From the NCBI GenBank assembly GCA_023135165.1, contig JAGLTS010000049.1, positions 36,322 to 100,321 of the forward strand: a stretch of 64,000 bases of DNA, written 5' to 3'. The position numbers and the translations under genes are program-made. Shown here in pieces: positions 9,319-18,559 of this stretch (position 1 is its first letter; the number at the start of each line of letters is the position of its first letter). The DNA comes from Phycisphaerales bacterium (GTDB lineage Bacteria > Planctomycetota > Phycisphaerae > Phycisphaerales > JAGLTS01). The notes beneath the pieces were generated by a model. The model worked only from the letters and a program-made list of their open reading frames with translations. It did no database searches and was not told where the DNA came from.

Positions 9319-10899
9319 TTATCCCTTTCCCTTCCTCCGCGATTCGATGAGTTGATCGTACTCCCGATCAGCTGCGTCAGTTACCTGATAGCGCCTGCGC
9401 AGGCGGACAAGCTCGGTCTTGAGCTTCGCCACCACGTCGGCGTAGGCGGGGTCCGCATAGACGCTCCGCATTTCGTCCGGGTCTTTGCGCAGATCATAGA
9501 GTTCCCACTCATCCAGTCGGTAGAAATGGATGAGTTTGTAGCGCTCGGTCCGGACACCCTCGTGGCGATGCACGTTGTGAGCGCCGGGGTGTTCGTAGTA
9601 GTGGTAATAAATGGACTGCCGCCAGTCCTGCGGCGAGCGTCCTCGCAATAGAGGCAGCAAGCTGCAGCCCTGCATGTCGGCCGGGATGGTCGCGCTGGCT
9701 GCATCGAGCAAGGTCTCGGCGAAGTCCAGGTTCTGGCACAGAGCGTGGTTCACCGAGCCGGCCCTGACAACCGCCGGCCAACGCACCAGCAGTGGCATTC
9801 GCAGCGACTCCTCGTAGATCCAGCGTTTGTCGTACCAGCCGTGCTCACCCAGGTACCAACCCTGATCCGAGGTGTAGATCACGATCGTGTTCCGCGCCAG
9901 ACCGGTCCGATCAAGGTAGTCCAGCAGCCGGCCGATGTTGTCGTCGACCGATGCCACGCACCGCAGGTAGTCCTTCACGTAGCGCTGGTACTTCCAGCGA
10001 ATCAGTTCACGGCCAGACAAATGCGCCTCTCGAAACGCGTCATTCTTCGGGTTGTATGCCGCATCCCAGGCGGCGCGCTGCTCAGGTGTCAGGTTGCCGG
10101 GCGGGTCGAATTTGAGATCGAAGTCGCTGAGATGTCGCGCAACCGTCATTTCCTGCTGCGTGGCAGCGCTGCCTCGACCGGCCCAATCGTCGAACAGCGT
10201 AGGCGGCTCCGGGATGTCCACATCGTCGTACAACGCCAGATGATCCGGCCCGGGTTGCCAATTGCGGTGCGGCGCCTTGTGCTGGCACATGAGCATGAAC
10301 GGCCGCTGGGTGTCACGGCCGTTCTTGAGCCACGCCAGCGCTTGATCTGTGATGATGTCCGTCGTGTAGCCCGTGTGCTTACGCCGCTCGCCGTTGTGGA
10401 TCATCGTTGGGTTATAGTAGGGCCCTTGGCCGATCAGAACATCCCAATGGTCAAACCCCGTGGGGTCACTCTTGAGATGCCACTTACCGATCATCGCGGT
10501 CTGATACCCGATCCGCTGAAGCAACTTTGGAAACGTGGTCTGCGTGCCATCGAATCGATGGGCGTTGGTGGTAACGCCGTTGATATGGCTGTGCTTTCCC
10601 GTGAGGATCACCGCCCGGCTGGGGGCGCAGATGGCGTTGGTGCAAAAGCAGTTCTCGAATCGCATACCCTCGCGCGCCAGCCTGTCGATGTGCGGCGTTG
10701 TGTTGATCCGACTGCCGTAGCAGCTCATGGCCTGGACACAGTGGTCGTCGGTCATGATGAAGATGATGTTCGGGGGTCGGTCGCCGGACGCCGCAGGCTC
10801 CCGCCGACCAGTCGTGGCACATCCCGGCAGAAGAACGGATGCCGCCCCGGCTCCGAGCACGTGGAGCGCGTCACGGCGAGTGTAGGCTGGTCGAGTCAC
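9319..10899 (-). CDS. Sulfatase, Tat-lipoprotein, CAPSR signature
   Basis: A 526-residue arylsulfatase-family enzyme. The frame extends to GTG 10908, but AGAGGA abuts that codon; GTG 10899, nine bases from AGAGGA, is the better start. The leader is twin-arginine ([21 protein letters not shown]) with a lipobox Cys, so the enzyme should be exported folded and lipid-anchored. The core has [22 protein letters not shown] (Cys91 from GTG 10899), [24 protein letters not shown] and [19 protein letters not shown]. The last motif and the [12 protein letters not shown] ending are typical of the N-sulfoglucosamine/iduronate-sulfatase-like branch seen in planctomycetes and Bacteroidetes. The exact sulfated sugar is not readable. 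A 136-bp gap separates it from the upstream sulfatase, the largest inside the cluster. Confidence 0.92.
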   Translation of the reverse strand: MTRPAYTRRDALHVLGAGAASVLLPGCATTGRREPAASGDRPPNIIFIMTDDHCVQAMSCYGSRINTTPHIDRLAREGMRFENCFCTNAICAPSRAVILTGKHSHINGVTTNAHRFDGTQTTFPKLLQRIGYQTAMIGKWHLKSDPTGFDHWDVLIGQGPYYNPTMIHNGERRKHTGYTTDIITDQALAWLKNGRDTQRPFMLMCQHKAPHRNWQPGPDHLALYDDVDIPEPPTLFDDWAGRGSAATQQEMTVARHLSDFDLKFDPPGNLTPEQRAAWDAAYNPKNDAFREAHLSGRELIRWKYQRYVKDYLRCVASVDDNIGRLLDYLDRTGLARNTIVIYTSDQGWYLGEHGWYDKRWIYEESLRMPLLVRWPAVVRAGSVNHALCQNLDFAETLLDAASATIPADMQGCSLLPLLRGRSPQDWRQSIYYHYYEHPGAHNVHRHEGVRTERYKLIHFYRLDEWELYDLRKDPDEMRSVYADPAYADVVAKLKTELVRLRRRYQVTDAADREYDQLIESRRKGKG

Positions 10900-11035
10900 G
10901 GTAGACACTCCTCTTTGAACGACCTCGAACAGAAAACACCCACTCTTCCCCGCTTGGGGTTGTGGGTTTGGCTTCGGGAGCTTTGCGCCGACCCGCCGGC
11001 TCGCCGAAGGAACTCACGCTGCATCCACGGCGTGG

Positions 11036-12520
11036 TCATGGGGTCCCCTCACTTTCCGGCTTGTAGAGCGGGTTTCGCTTGACGGGCACAGGCGCCTGCA
11101 CTTGGCGGCGCCAGTTGCGCAACAGCGCGTGCAGCTCGCGCGCCTTCTCCGGCCTCTTCGCAGCGAGGTTGTTGCGTTCACCAATGTCGTTCGCGAGGTT
11201 GTACAGCTCGAGTTCGCCGCCCTCGAAGTACTCGATGAGCTTCCAGTCGCCTTCCCGCACAGCGCCGCACGGCGTCGTGCGCCAGCCGCGGTCATGGCTG
11301 TCCGGATGATCGCCTTGCAGGTAGCACGGAAAGTGCCAGAACAACGCCCGGTGCGGCAGCGACGCCTTGCCGCGCATGAGTGGTACGAGACTCACGCCGT
11401 CGAGCAGCTTCTCGGGCGGCTTGGCGACGCCTGCGATTTCAAGCAACGTGGGGAAGAGATCGATGCCGATTACGGGAACGTCGCACCGCCGTCCGGACTG
11501 GGTCATGCGGGGCCAGCGAATGATCATCGGCTCGCGAACGCCCCCTTCATAGAGCATCCCTTTCGCGCCCCGCAGCGGGCGCTGGTTCGTCACACCACCG
11601 TGCCCGCCATTGTCGGAGAAGAAGATCACGACCGTGTTGTCGGCGAGCTGTAACTCGTCGAGTTGGCGCAGCACACGACCGATGCTGTCGTCCACGGATT
11701 CAATCATCGCCGCGTAGCGTGCATGTTGGTGTCGGGTATTGGTGCCAGTAGCTCGGTTCGCGTCTTGGATTCGTTTGTATTTCGCGACGACATCGGACTT
11801 CGCCTGAATCGGCGTGTGCACCGCATAGTGCGACAGATACAAGAAGAACGGCCGCGAGCGGTTCGCCTCGATGAAGCGCAGGGCTTCGTCCGTCAGTCGA
11901 TCTGTCAGGTACTCGCCCTGGGGCCCGTCTGCGAGGTCCTTATTCTGGTAGGGGCTGAAATAGCTCTTGGGATGACCGGCGTGATTCCCGGCGACGTTGA
12001 CGTCGAACCCTTGAGGCTTTGGTCCGGTCTCGTCGTCGCCCAAGTGCCACTTGCCCACGTGCCCCGTGGCGTAGCCGGCGGCGTGGAGCACTTCCGCCAG
12101 CGTCACATGGTCCGGGGCGAGCGCCGCGGTGTTCTCAATAGGGATCAGCTTGCGGCGGAAGGCCGAGCCCCGGGCGGACGAGCCAACCGTATACACCCCG
12201 TGCCGCGGCGGGTACTGCCCGGACAAGATGCAGGCCCGAGATGGAGCGCAGTTGGGTGCGTTGGCGTACGCGCTGGTGAAGACCACACCGTCCCGCGCGA
12301 GCCGGTCTATGTGGGGCGTCTGATGAAAGTCGCTCCCCATGAAAGCCGGGTCGTTCCAGCCCAGGTCGTCAATCAGAATAAAGACAAAGTTCGGCCGCTG
12401 GTCTTGAGGTGCGACCGGATCACTACGCCTTAACACGGCGCACCCGGGCAGGGCAACAGTGGCCACCCCCACGCTGAGAGCGCGGAGCGCGTCGCGGCGA
12501 GTATAAGATCTGTGACTCAT
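11036..12520 (-). CDS. Sulfatase, Tat-lipoprotein, CAPSR signature (repeat-associated)
   Basis: A 494-residue sulfatase. The frame is open to 12727, but the extra 69 residues are an out-of-frame reading of the previous gene's tail. ATG 12520 gives a canonical leader, MSHRSYTRRDALRALSVG, followed by VALPGC (lipobox Cys27). The core has RPNFVFILIDDLGWNDPAF, CAPSRACILSG (Cys91), GKWHLGDDETGPKPQGFD, LSHYAVHTPIQAK, FFSDNGGHGGVTNQRPLRGAKGMLYEGG and a LYNLANDIGERNNL tail. The ATG overlaps the upstream stop as ATGA, suggesting translational coupling. The first ~118 bases of coding sequence belong to a 230-bp direct repeat shared with the gene starting at 15672. Confidence 0.92.
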   Translation of the reverse strand: MSHRSYTRRDALRALSVGVATVALPGCAVLRRSDPVAPQDQRPNFVFILIDDLGWNDPAFMGSDFHQTPHIDRLARDGVVFTSAYANAPNCAPSRACILSGQYPPRHGVYTVGSSARGSAFRRKLIPIENTAALAPDHVTLAEVLHAAGYATGHVGKWHLGDDETGPKPQGFDVNVAGNHAGHPKSYFSPYQNKDLADGPQGEYLTDRLTDEALRFIEANRSRPFFLYLSHYAVHTPIQAKSDVVAKYKRIQDANRATGTNTRHQHARYAAMIESVDDSIGRVLRQLDELQLADNTVVIFFSDNGGHGGVTNQRPLRGAKGMLYEGGVREPMIIRWPRMTQSGRRCDVPVIGIDLFPTLLEIAGVAKPPEKLLDGVSLVPLMRGKASLPHRALFWHFPCYLQGDHPDSHDRGWRTTPCGAVREGDWKLIEYFEGGELELYNLANDIGERNNLAAKRPEKARELHALLRNWRRQVQAPVPVKRNPLYKPESEGTP

Positions 12521-12631
12521 GGCGAGGGGCCTCTTTGCTCCTCCCCGGTGGCCGCACGTTCCTGCCTGTCCGATTGGTGAGTTTGTCGCCCAGATCGTCG
12601 CGTGCCCGTTTGGCCAACGCCCGATGCCGCG
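12403..12631. repeat. Direct repeat copy 1 across a sulfatase stop/start junction
   Basis: These 229 bases match 15555-15784 with scattered mismatches and a single indel, a run of four G against five G shortly after the shared CAT (start codon on minus). The copy contains the 3' end of one sulfatase gene, the ATGA overlap, and the Tat-lipoprotein leader of the next. The downstream parts of the flanking genes are not alike at DNA level by eye. The distance between copies is 3152 bp. Confidence 0.9.
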
Positions 12632-14127
12632 TCTCCGCTGCGTTTGCTCCACTCGTGCAGCAGGCGCGTCATTCGCGCGACGCGGTCGGTTTGGGTGTGG
12701 TCGTGTGCGAGATTGCGCATCTCCCACGGGTCTTCCCGCAAGTTGAACAGCAGTGTTTCCCGATGTCCGTCGTATTCCGACCTGATCAGCTTCCAGGGCC
12801 CGGATCGCACGCCGCGCAGGACGCCGCGCGGCTGAAGAACGCCCTCCACCTTCCGGTGGGCGTCTGTTGAGTATGCCAGGAATATGGAATCGCGTACCTT
12901 GGCCCGTGCGTCAGTGAGTAACGGTCGCAGGCTGTGCGTTTGCACGGAGGCCGGAATCGGCAGACCAGCCAGGTCGCAGATGGTGGGGCACACATCGTGT
13001 AAATAGCAGAGCGCGTCGGAGCGTCGGCCTTGCGGGATGCCCGGGCCGCACATGACCAGCGGCACGTGGGAACTGTGTTCGTAGATGTTCTGCTTGCCGA
13101 GCAGCCCGTGCTGTCCGACCGCCAAGCCGTTGTCGCTGGTGAAGATGATGACGGTGTTGTCTGCTTCGCCGCTCGCCTGCAGCGCCTCCAGAACACGGCC
13201 GATTTGCGCGTCCAGGTGCGTGATCATCGCGTAGTAAGCGGCAATGTGTTCCCGGACAACCTCAGGCGTGCGAGGAAACGGCGCCAGCTTCTCGTCGCGA
13301 ACACGCAGGTCGCCGATCGGAAAGGGATGCTCCGGCATAATATTCGGCGGCAGCTTGATCTTCTCGGGCGGATACATTGCCGCGAATTCGGCCGGTGCCA
13401 TCCGCGGATCGTGCGGCGCAGTGTAGGAGACGTACATCAGGAACGGGTTGTCACCCGAGTGGCGCTCGAGGAAATCGATCGCGGCGTCGCTGAAGAGCTC
13501 GCTGGAGAACTTCTCGCCAACGCGCTTCTCTTTTTCCGGGTACTCGCCGGTGGGATCGAAGTCGTACACCGGGGTCTTCAGGTGATTGGCCATTCCGCCA
13601 AAGAAGATGTTTCCGCCGTGCGTGAAGCCTCTGGCGAAGAGCTGGCGGCTGTTGTGCCATTTGCCGGTGCCGAACGTATCGTAGCCGGCCTTCCACAGCA
13701 GCTCGGGAAAAGTAGGAAACCCGCAACTGCCCTGTTCGGCCGCCGGGACATCCCAGGTTTTCTTCACGCTGCGGGGCAGGTTGAAGTAGTGCCGACCAGT
13801 CAGCAGCATGGCCCGGCTCGGCATGCAGACGGCCCCGTGATGCGCGCCCATGACATAGGTGTTGCGAAACGTGACGCCGCGCCGGACCAGGCGGTCCATG
13901 TTGGGCGTGTGAATCTCACTGTTGCCCAGGGCGCGGATGGTGTCGAAGCGCTGGTCGTCCGTGAACAGGATCAGGAAGTTGGGATGTTTCGAGCTCCGGC
14001 CATCCGGGCGCCGAGATCGAGCTTCCGAGCCGGTCCGAGCGGCGGCGATGCACCCGGACAACGCGGTAGACAACGCTCCGGCGCCGGAAAGCTGTAGGAA
14101 GTGCCGCCGATCAAGTCCTGATTGCAT
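12517..14127 (-). CDS. Sulfatase, Tat-lipoprotein, CMPSR signature, with out-of-frame C-terminus
   Basis: A 536-residue sulfatase. The leader is LDRRHFLQLSGAGALSTALSGC (lipobox Cys26). Motifs: PNFLILFTDDQRFDTIRALGN, VCMPSR (Cys101), GKWHNSRQLFARGF, SYTAPHDPRMAP, FTSDNGLAVGQHGLLGKQNIYEHS. The GLAVGQHGLLGKQNIYEHS type is shared with choline/heparan-type sulfatase relatives. The start has AGAGG eight bases upstream, inside the previous gene's 3' end (gap three bases). The last ~35 residues (from about GQTGTRR) are the same DNA that encodes [18 protein letters not shown] in the gene ending at 15669, but read in another frame. A one-G difference restores the common PSP-stop and the ATGA overlap with the next gene. 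The catalytic part looks complete. Confidence 0.9.
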   Translation of the reverse strand: MQSGLDRRHFLQLSGAGALSTALSGCIAAARTGSEARSRRPDGRSSKHPNFLILFTDDQRFDTIRALGNSEIHTPNMDRLVRRGVTFRNTYVMGAHHGAVCMPSRAMLLTGRHYFNLPRSVKKTWDVPAAEQGSCGFPTFPELLWKAGYDTFGTGKWHNSRQLFARGFTHGGNIFFGGMANHLKTPVYDFDPTGEYPEKEKRVGEKFSSELFSDAAIDFLERHSGDNPFLMYVSYTAPHDPRMAPAEFAAMYPPEKIKLPPNIMPEHPFPIGDLRVRDEKLAPFPRTPEVVREHIAAYYAMITHLDAQIGRVLEALQASGEADNTVIIFTSDNGLAVGQHGLLGKQNIYEHSSHVPLVMCGPGIPQGRRSDALCYLHDVCPTICDLAGLPIPASVQTHSLRPLLTDARAKVRDSIFLAYSTDAHRKVEGVLQPRGVLRGVRSGPWKLIRSEYDGHRETLLFNLREDPWEMRNLAHDHTQTDRVARMTRLLHEWSKRSGDAASGVGQTGTRRSGRQTHQSDRQERAATGEEQRGPSP

Positions 14128-14130
14128 CGT

Positions 14131-15672
14131 TCATCCTCTGGCAGGGCGACTATGACCCTGCTCTATGTACTGCTCCAACAGTTTGGTCAACCGCTGCACC
14201 ACGTCCGGGTGCCGCGCGTACACGTTGGTCGCTTCGCCGGGATCGTCGGCCAGATTGTATAGCTGGCCGATCGGCGCGCCCTCCCGCGGCTCGATCTTGG
14301 CCGGCTCCGTGAAACCACCCGAGCCGCGCCCGAGGATGAGCTTCCACTTGCCTTGGCGGATTGCGAACACGCCCTGTAACGAGTGATGCACGACCGCCTC
14401 GTGAATCGGGCCGACCTTCTTGCCAAGCAGGTGCGACAAGAGGCTGGCGCTGTCCTCGCCGGTGTCGTCCGGCAGCCTCGTTCTGACGATCGCCGCACTT
14501 GTTGCGATGAGATCGGTCAGGCAAATCGTGTCGTCGCACACGGTGCCGGGTGGCGTGCGACCGGGCCAACGAGCGATGAAGGGGATGCGGTGCCCACCGT
14601 CCCAGATGTCCGCCTTCTGGCCGCGGTAGATGTGGTTGGCCCGGTGGTCGTACTGCTCGATCTGTTTGACCGGCCAATGCGAACCGTTGTCCGAGGTCAT
14701 AATGACGAGCGTGTTTTGAGTGAGACCGTGCCGGTCGAGCGCGTCGAGGATCCGGCCGACCGCCCAATCAGTCTCATGCACGAAGTCGCCGTATATGCCC
14801 GCGTGGCTCTTGCCGCGGAACGACTCGTTCGGCACCCAGGGCGTGTGCGGCGAGGCGAGGGGGACATAGAGGAAGAACGGCTTGCCGTCCGCGGCGCGCT
14901 CGCCGATGTAGTCGACGGATTTCTTCGCAATTGTCGGCAACACTTCGTTGAATTGAAAGCTCGGCGAACGCAGGCCAGTGCGCCAGAAGCCCTTGCCACC
15001 CGACCAGACGCGTTTGGAACCCGGGTCCTTCACAGTAGGTATTTCCACCGCACGGTGGTTTTCAATCCAGCAATAGGGATCCATATCCAGCGACGCGGGG
15101 ACGATGCAACTATAATCAAAACCCAAGTCGCCGGGGCCGCGCGTGACGGGCCGACCGAAATCAACGTTATCGTGGTTGTTTGCCGTCACGGGCGCGCCGT
15201 CGGTGCTCGCCCAGTCGAAACCGAGGTGCCACTTGCCGACACATCCCGTGTGATAGCCGTGTTTCCTCAGCAGCGAAGCGACGGTTTCGCGACCCGGATC
15301 GATCAGGGCCCGTGCATAGCCGTTCCACAGCACGCCGCTCTTAAGCCGCGTCCGCCAGCAGTAACGCCCGGTGAGGATGCCGTAACGCGTCGGCGTACAG
15401 ACCGCTGACGGCGAATGTGCATCTGTGAAACAGATGCCGGCGCTGGCCAGACGATCCATGTTCGGCGTGGGAACCTTCGAATCCGGGTTCAGGCAACGCA
15501 GATCACCGTATCCGAGATCGTCGGCGAGGATGTAGACGATATTCGGCGACGGTCCTTGAGGTTCGACCAGATCACGGCGCCTCAGCGCGGCGCACCCGGG
15601 CAGGGCGACAGTGGCCGCTCCTGCGCCGAGAGCGCGGAGTACGTCGCGGCGAGTGTAAGGTCTGTGACTCAT
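14131..15672 (-). CDS. Sulfatase, Tat-lipoprotein, CTPTR signature (arylsulfatase A-like)
   Basis: A 513-residue sulfatase. The leader is [23 protein letters not shown] with lipobox Cys27, nearly identical to the leader of the gene starting at 12520. Core motifs: [36 protein letters not shown] (Cys92), [66 protein letters not shown] and a [15 protein letters not shown] ending. This is the arylsulfatase A/cerebroside-sulfatase-like branch. ATG 15672 overlaps the upstream stop as ATGA. Its first 118 bases are inside direct repeat copy 2. Confidence 0.92.
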   Translation of the reverse strand: MSHRPYTRRDVLRALGAGAATVALPGCAALRRRDLVEPQGPSPNIVYILADDLGYGDLRCLNPDSKVPTPNMDRLASAGICFTDAHSPSAVCTPTRYGILTGRYCWRTRLKSGVLWNGYARALIDPGRETVASLLRKHGYHTGCVGKWHLGFDWASTDGAPVTANNHDNVDFGRPVTRGPGDLGFDYSCIVPASLDMDPYCWIENHRAVEIPTVKDPGSKRVWSGGKGFWRTGLRSPSFQFNEVLPTIAKKSVDYIGERAADGKPFFLYVPLASPHTPWVPNESFRGKSHAGIYGDFVHETDWAVGRILDALDRHGLTQNTLVIMTSDNGSHWPVKQIEQYDHRANHIYRGQKADIWDGGHRIPFIARWPGRTPPGTVCDDTICLTDLIATSAAIVRTRLPDDTGEDSASLLSHLLGKKVGPIHEAVVHHSLQGVFAIRQGKWKLILGRGSGGFTEPAKIEPREGAPIGQLYNLADDPGEATNVYARHPDVVQRLTKLLEQYIEQGHSRPARG

Positions 15673-15784
15673 GGCGAGGGGGCCTCTTTGATCCTCCCTG
15701 GTGGCCGCACGTTCCTGCCTGTCCGATTGGTGAGTTTGTCCCCCAGGTCGTCGCGTGCCCGTTCTGCCAACGCCTGAAGCCGCG
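15555..15784. repeat. Direct repeat copy 2 across a sulfatase stop/start junction
   Basis: This is the 230-bp partner of 12403-12631. It spans the last ~38 codons of the 17186-15669 sulfatase, the ATGA overlap, and the leader of the 15672-14131 sulfatase. Here the upstream gene reads through the repeat in the frame ending GRIKEAPSP, which is probably ancestral because it follows smoothly on a [12 protein letters not shown] helix. Copy 1 has one G fewer in the G-run. Confidence 0.9.
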
Positions 15785-17186
15785 CAACGATGTCTGGGTG
15801 TTGCGAGGCCACGTTGTGTCGTTCGCCGATGTCCGTCTTCAAGTCATACAACTCGAGTCCGCACTCACGTTGCGAGTAAGCGGTAGGTTGGCCGTCCCGC
15901 CCAGGTTCCCCGGCCAGGCTGCGATACTTGTGTGGCAGCGCGAGTTTCCACCGGCCGGACCGCAGCGCCTCGAGATGATTGTTGTGGTAGTAAAAATACA
16001 ATGCCTCGTGCGGCGACGTGGCGCCAACCTTCCCTGCCATCAACGGCCAGATGTCCTTACCGTCGATCTTGTGCGTGGGCAACTCGGCACCGATCAGTTC
16101 CGCGATCGTCGGCAGGATGTCAATGGTCATGGCCGGCTCATCGCACACCTGCCCGGCCGGAATCCTGCTAGGCCAGCGCATCAGGCACGGCACGCGGACG
16201 CCCCCCTCCCAGGTCGTGCCCTTCCCTTCGCGCAGCGGTCCGACGCCGCCGGCGTGATTCCCGTACGACAACCACGGCCCGTTGTCGGAGATGAAGATCA
16301 CCAGCGTGTCTCGGTCGAGGTCGCACTCGCGCAGGGTGTTGAGAATCTGGCCGACCGACCAGTCGATCTCCATGATCACGTCGCCGTAGCGTCCCTGTTC
16401 CGATTTGCCTCGAAACTTTTCGCTGCAGAACAGTGGCACGTGCGGCATCGGATGTGGCATGTATAAGAAAAACGGCCGCTCGCGGTTCTTCTTAATGAAC
16501 CCCACCGCCCGCTCGGTGAACTGCGATGTGAAACGTGCCTGGTCTTCGGCCGTAATCTCGGAGTCGAGGATTTCTTCGCCCTCAATCAGAGGCAAATCGG
16601 GATAGCCCCGTTTGCGCTCCTCCGTTCCTGGCGGGAACTTGGCGTAGTTCGGATGGAACGGCCACATATCATTGGAATAGGGTATACCCAGGAACTCATC
16701 GAAGCCGTGCCGCGTGGGGAGGAACCCGCGCTGATAGCCGAGATGCCACTTACCGAAAACCGCCGTCGCATAACCGCGCGACTTACACAGCTCGCCCAGC
16801 GTCATCTCGGTGTCGCTGATGCCGATCCTGGATCGCGGTCCCAGCGCACCCGAGATGCCAATGCGGTTTGGATAGCAGCCGGTCAGCAGCGCCGCCCGTG
16901 ACGCTGAGCACACCGGTTGGGCAACGTAGAAGTCCGTAAACCGTACACCTTCGTGGGCCATGCGGTCCACGTTCGGTGTCTCGAAACCCTTCGCGCCGTA
17001 AACACCGACGTCGCCGTAGCCCTGATCGTCGGTGAAGATGATGACAATGTTCGGCGGCCGCCCCCGACGTGCGGCCGGATCACGGCGCCTGAACGCGGCG
17101 CATCCGGGCAGGGCGACAGTGGCCGCCGCTGCGCCGAGGCCGGCTGTTTTGAGGAACTGACGTCTGGTTGTAGTGATTCTGCGCAT
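15669..17186 (-). CDS. Sulfatase, Tat-lipoprotein, CSASR signature
   Basis: A 505-residue sulfatase and the first sulfatase after the maturase gene, starting six bases after the maturase stop. The leader is [25 protein letters not shown] (lipobox Cys29). Core: [45 protein letters not shown] (Cys93; the CxAxR form), [95 protein letters not shown]. The [12 protein letters not shown] stretch is typical of arylsulfatase-A-like enzymes. Adjacency to the maturase suggests a tight maturase-substrate pair. Confidence 0.93.
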   Translation of the reverse strand: MRRITTTRRQFLKTAGLGAAAATVALPGCAAFRRRDPAARRGRPPNIVIIFTDDQGYGDVGVYGAKGFETPNVDRMAHEGVRFTDFYVAQPVCSASRAALLTGCYPNRIGISGALGPRSRIGISDTEMTLGELCKSRGYATAVFGKWHLGYQRGFLPTRHGFDEFLGIPYSNDMWPFHPNYAKFPPGTEERKRGYPDLPLIEGEEILDSEITAEDQARFTSQFTERAVGFIKKNRERPFFLYMPHPMPHVPLFCSEKFRGKSEQGRYGDVIMEIDWSVGQILNTLRECDLDRDTLVIFISDNGPWLSYGNHAGGVGPLREGKGTTWEGGVRVPCLMRWPSRIPAGQVCDEPAMTIDILPTIAELIGAELPTHKIDGKDIWPLMAGKVGATSPHEALYFYYHNNHLEALRSGRWKLALPHKYRSLAGEPGRDGQPTAYSQRECGLELYDLKTDIGERHNVASQHPDIVARLQALAERARDDLGDKLTNRTGRNVRPPGRIKEAPSP

Positions 17187-17192
17187 GGTGTT

Positions 17193-18476
17193 CTACCCGC
17201 TATCCGTCAGGGACGCACTCGCGCCGCAACAGCGTTTGTACTTACGACCGCTGCCACAGGGACAGGGGTCGTTTCTTCCAGGTCGAGTTCCAGCGGCGGG
17301 GGTGCGGCTCGTAAATCCGGGCGCCGCTACGGGCGCGAGCCTGTCGCGCCGCCAATCATCGGCCAACGCGCGGAGCCGACCATCCGCATGTTGGAAAAAC
17401 GTCTGATACGCCTCGCAAAGGTGGCTGGGCTGCGCCGCGAGCGCGACGCCGAGACGCTCTTTTGGGCAACCTCCGCGACAGTGCGTCAGCCAGCGACACT
17501 CGTGGCAGGCGCGCGCCAACTCCGCCTTCCGCCGCCCGAACCGCGCCTGCTGCGGCGAGTTGAGCAGATCGACGAGGTTGTCTCTGAGCACATTGCCGAG
17601 CTTCCACTCCGGCTCGACGTAAAAGTCGCAGGAGAACACGTCGCCGTTGTGCTCGATGACGAGGTAAGTGCCGCACTCAGCCATCAGTGTGCACTCAGGC
17701 GCCGGTACGTCGACATAGGCGGCGAAGACGGAATCGAACCAGCGGACAAAGGTGGTCGGCTGACCGTCTTCGAAGTCGTTCATCCAACAGTCAAAGAGTT
17801 CACACAGGAACGCGCCATACTGCGCGGGTGAGACGGAGAACGGGGCCGGGATATTCGGCTCTTGCGGATCACGCTCAAGGCACGGGATGAACTGCATATG
17901 GCGCAGCCCCAGATCCTTGAGGAATGCATAAGTCTCCCGCGGGCTTTGAGCCGAAAGATCGTTGACTACGGTCAGCGCATTGACCTCCACGCCGGCTTTG
18001 AGCAAACGCTTGGCGGCGCTTACGACCTGCTTCCACGTCGGCTGGCCCCCGCTTTTGACGCGGTAGTGATCGTGTACGGGCTCCGGACCGTCGATTGAGA
18101 GCCCGACCAGAAACCGCGCCTCGTGCAGGAAGCGACACCAACCGTCGTCGATGAGCAGACCGTTTGTCTGCAAACCATTGCCAACGGTTTGACCGGCGTG
18201 GCCCAGACGTCTTTGCAGTTCCACCGCTTGTTTGAAGAACTCGACGCCCATCAGTGTTGGCTCGCCGCCCTGCCACGCGAAAACTACGCTGGGGCCGCCG
18301 TGCTGCATGAGCTGCCGAACGGTCCGCTCAAGGATGTCGGTGTTCATGCGATGGACGGGTGAATCGGAAAACAGCCGATGTTTGGGCAGGTAGAAACAAT
18401 AGCGACAGGCCATGTTACAGTCCGGACCGGCCGGTTTGATCAGGACGCAGTCAAGCTGTCTGGCGAGCTTCTTCAT
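17193..18476 (-). CDS. Anaerobic sulfatase maturase (radical SAM, SPASM) with C-terminal SEC-C motif
   Basis: This 427-residue enzyme would convert the signature Cys of sulfatases to formylglycine using SAM and iron-sulfur clusters without oxygen. The radical SAM motif is Cys20-x3-Cys24-x2-Cys27 (CNMACRYCF), followed by AWQGGEPTL, GNGLQTNGLLID and GLSIDGPEPVHD. The SPASM-type Cys set follows: CTLMAECGTYLVIEHNGDVFSCDFYV, CHECRWLTHCRGGCPKER. The end carries a SEC-C zinc motif (GRNDPCPCGSGRKYKRCCG), an addition not needed for catalysis. The frame opens at GTG 18485, but ATG 18476 gives the usual start. It is the first gene of the sulfatase run, in line with cytoplasmic maturation before Tat export. 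Confidence 0.95.
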   Translation of the reverse strand: MKKLARQLDCVLIKPAGPDCNMACRYCFYLPKHRLFSDSPVHRMNTDILERTVRQLMQHGGPSVVFAWQGGEPTLMGVEFFKQAVELQRRLGHAGQTVGNGLQTNGLLIDDGWCRFLHEARFLVGLSIDGPEPVHDHYRVKSGGQPTWKQVVSAAKRLLKAGVEVNALTVVNDLSAQSPRETYAFLKDLGLRHMQFIPCLERDPQEPNIPAPFSVSPAQYGAFLCELFDCWMNDFEDGQPTTFVRWFDSVFAAYVDVPAPECTLMAECGTYLVIEHNGDVFSCDFYVEPEWKLGNVLRDNLVDLLNSPQQARFGRRKAELARACHECRWLTHCRGGCPKERLGVALAAQPSHLCEAYQTFFQHADGRLRALADDWRRDRLAPVAAPGFTSRTPAAGTRPGRNDPCPCGSGRKYKRCCGASASLTDSG

Positions 18477-18559
18477 AAGGAGCACTTGTCAACGAGCGCA
18501 CGCCGACTCAAGGCGCGCGACATCTACCGACTGCTCGTGGCCGTGTCAGTGGGGCACGT

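Noticed and set aside
9745..11082. A 445-codon plus-strand frame
   Set aside because: It lies antisense to a clear sulfatase and has no motif, leader or ribosome binding site.
13030..14097. A 355-codon plus-strand frame
   Set aside because: It is the antisense of the CMPSR sulfatase; composition fits a shadow frame.
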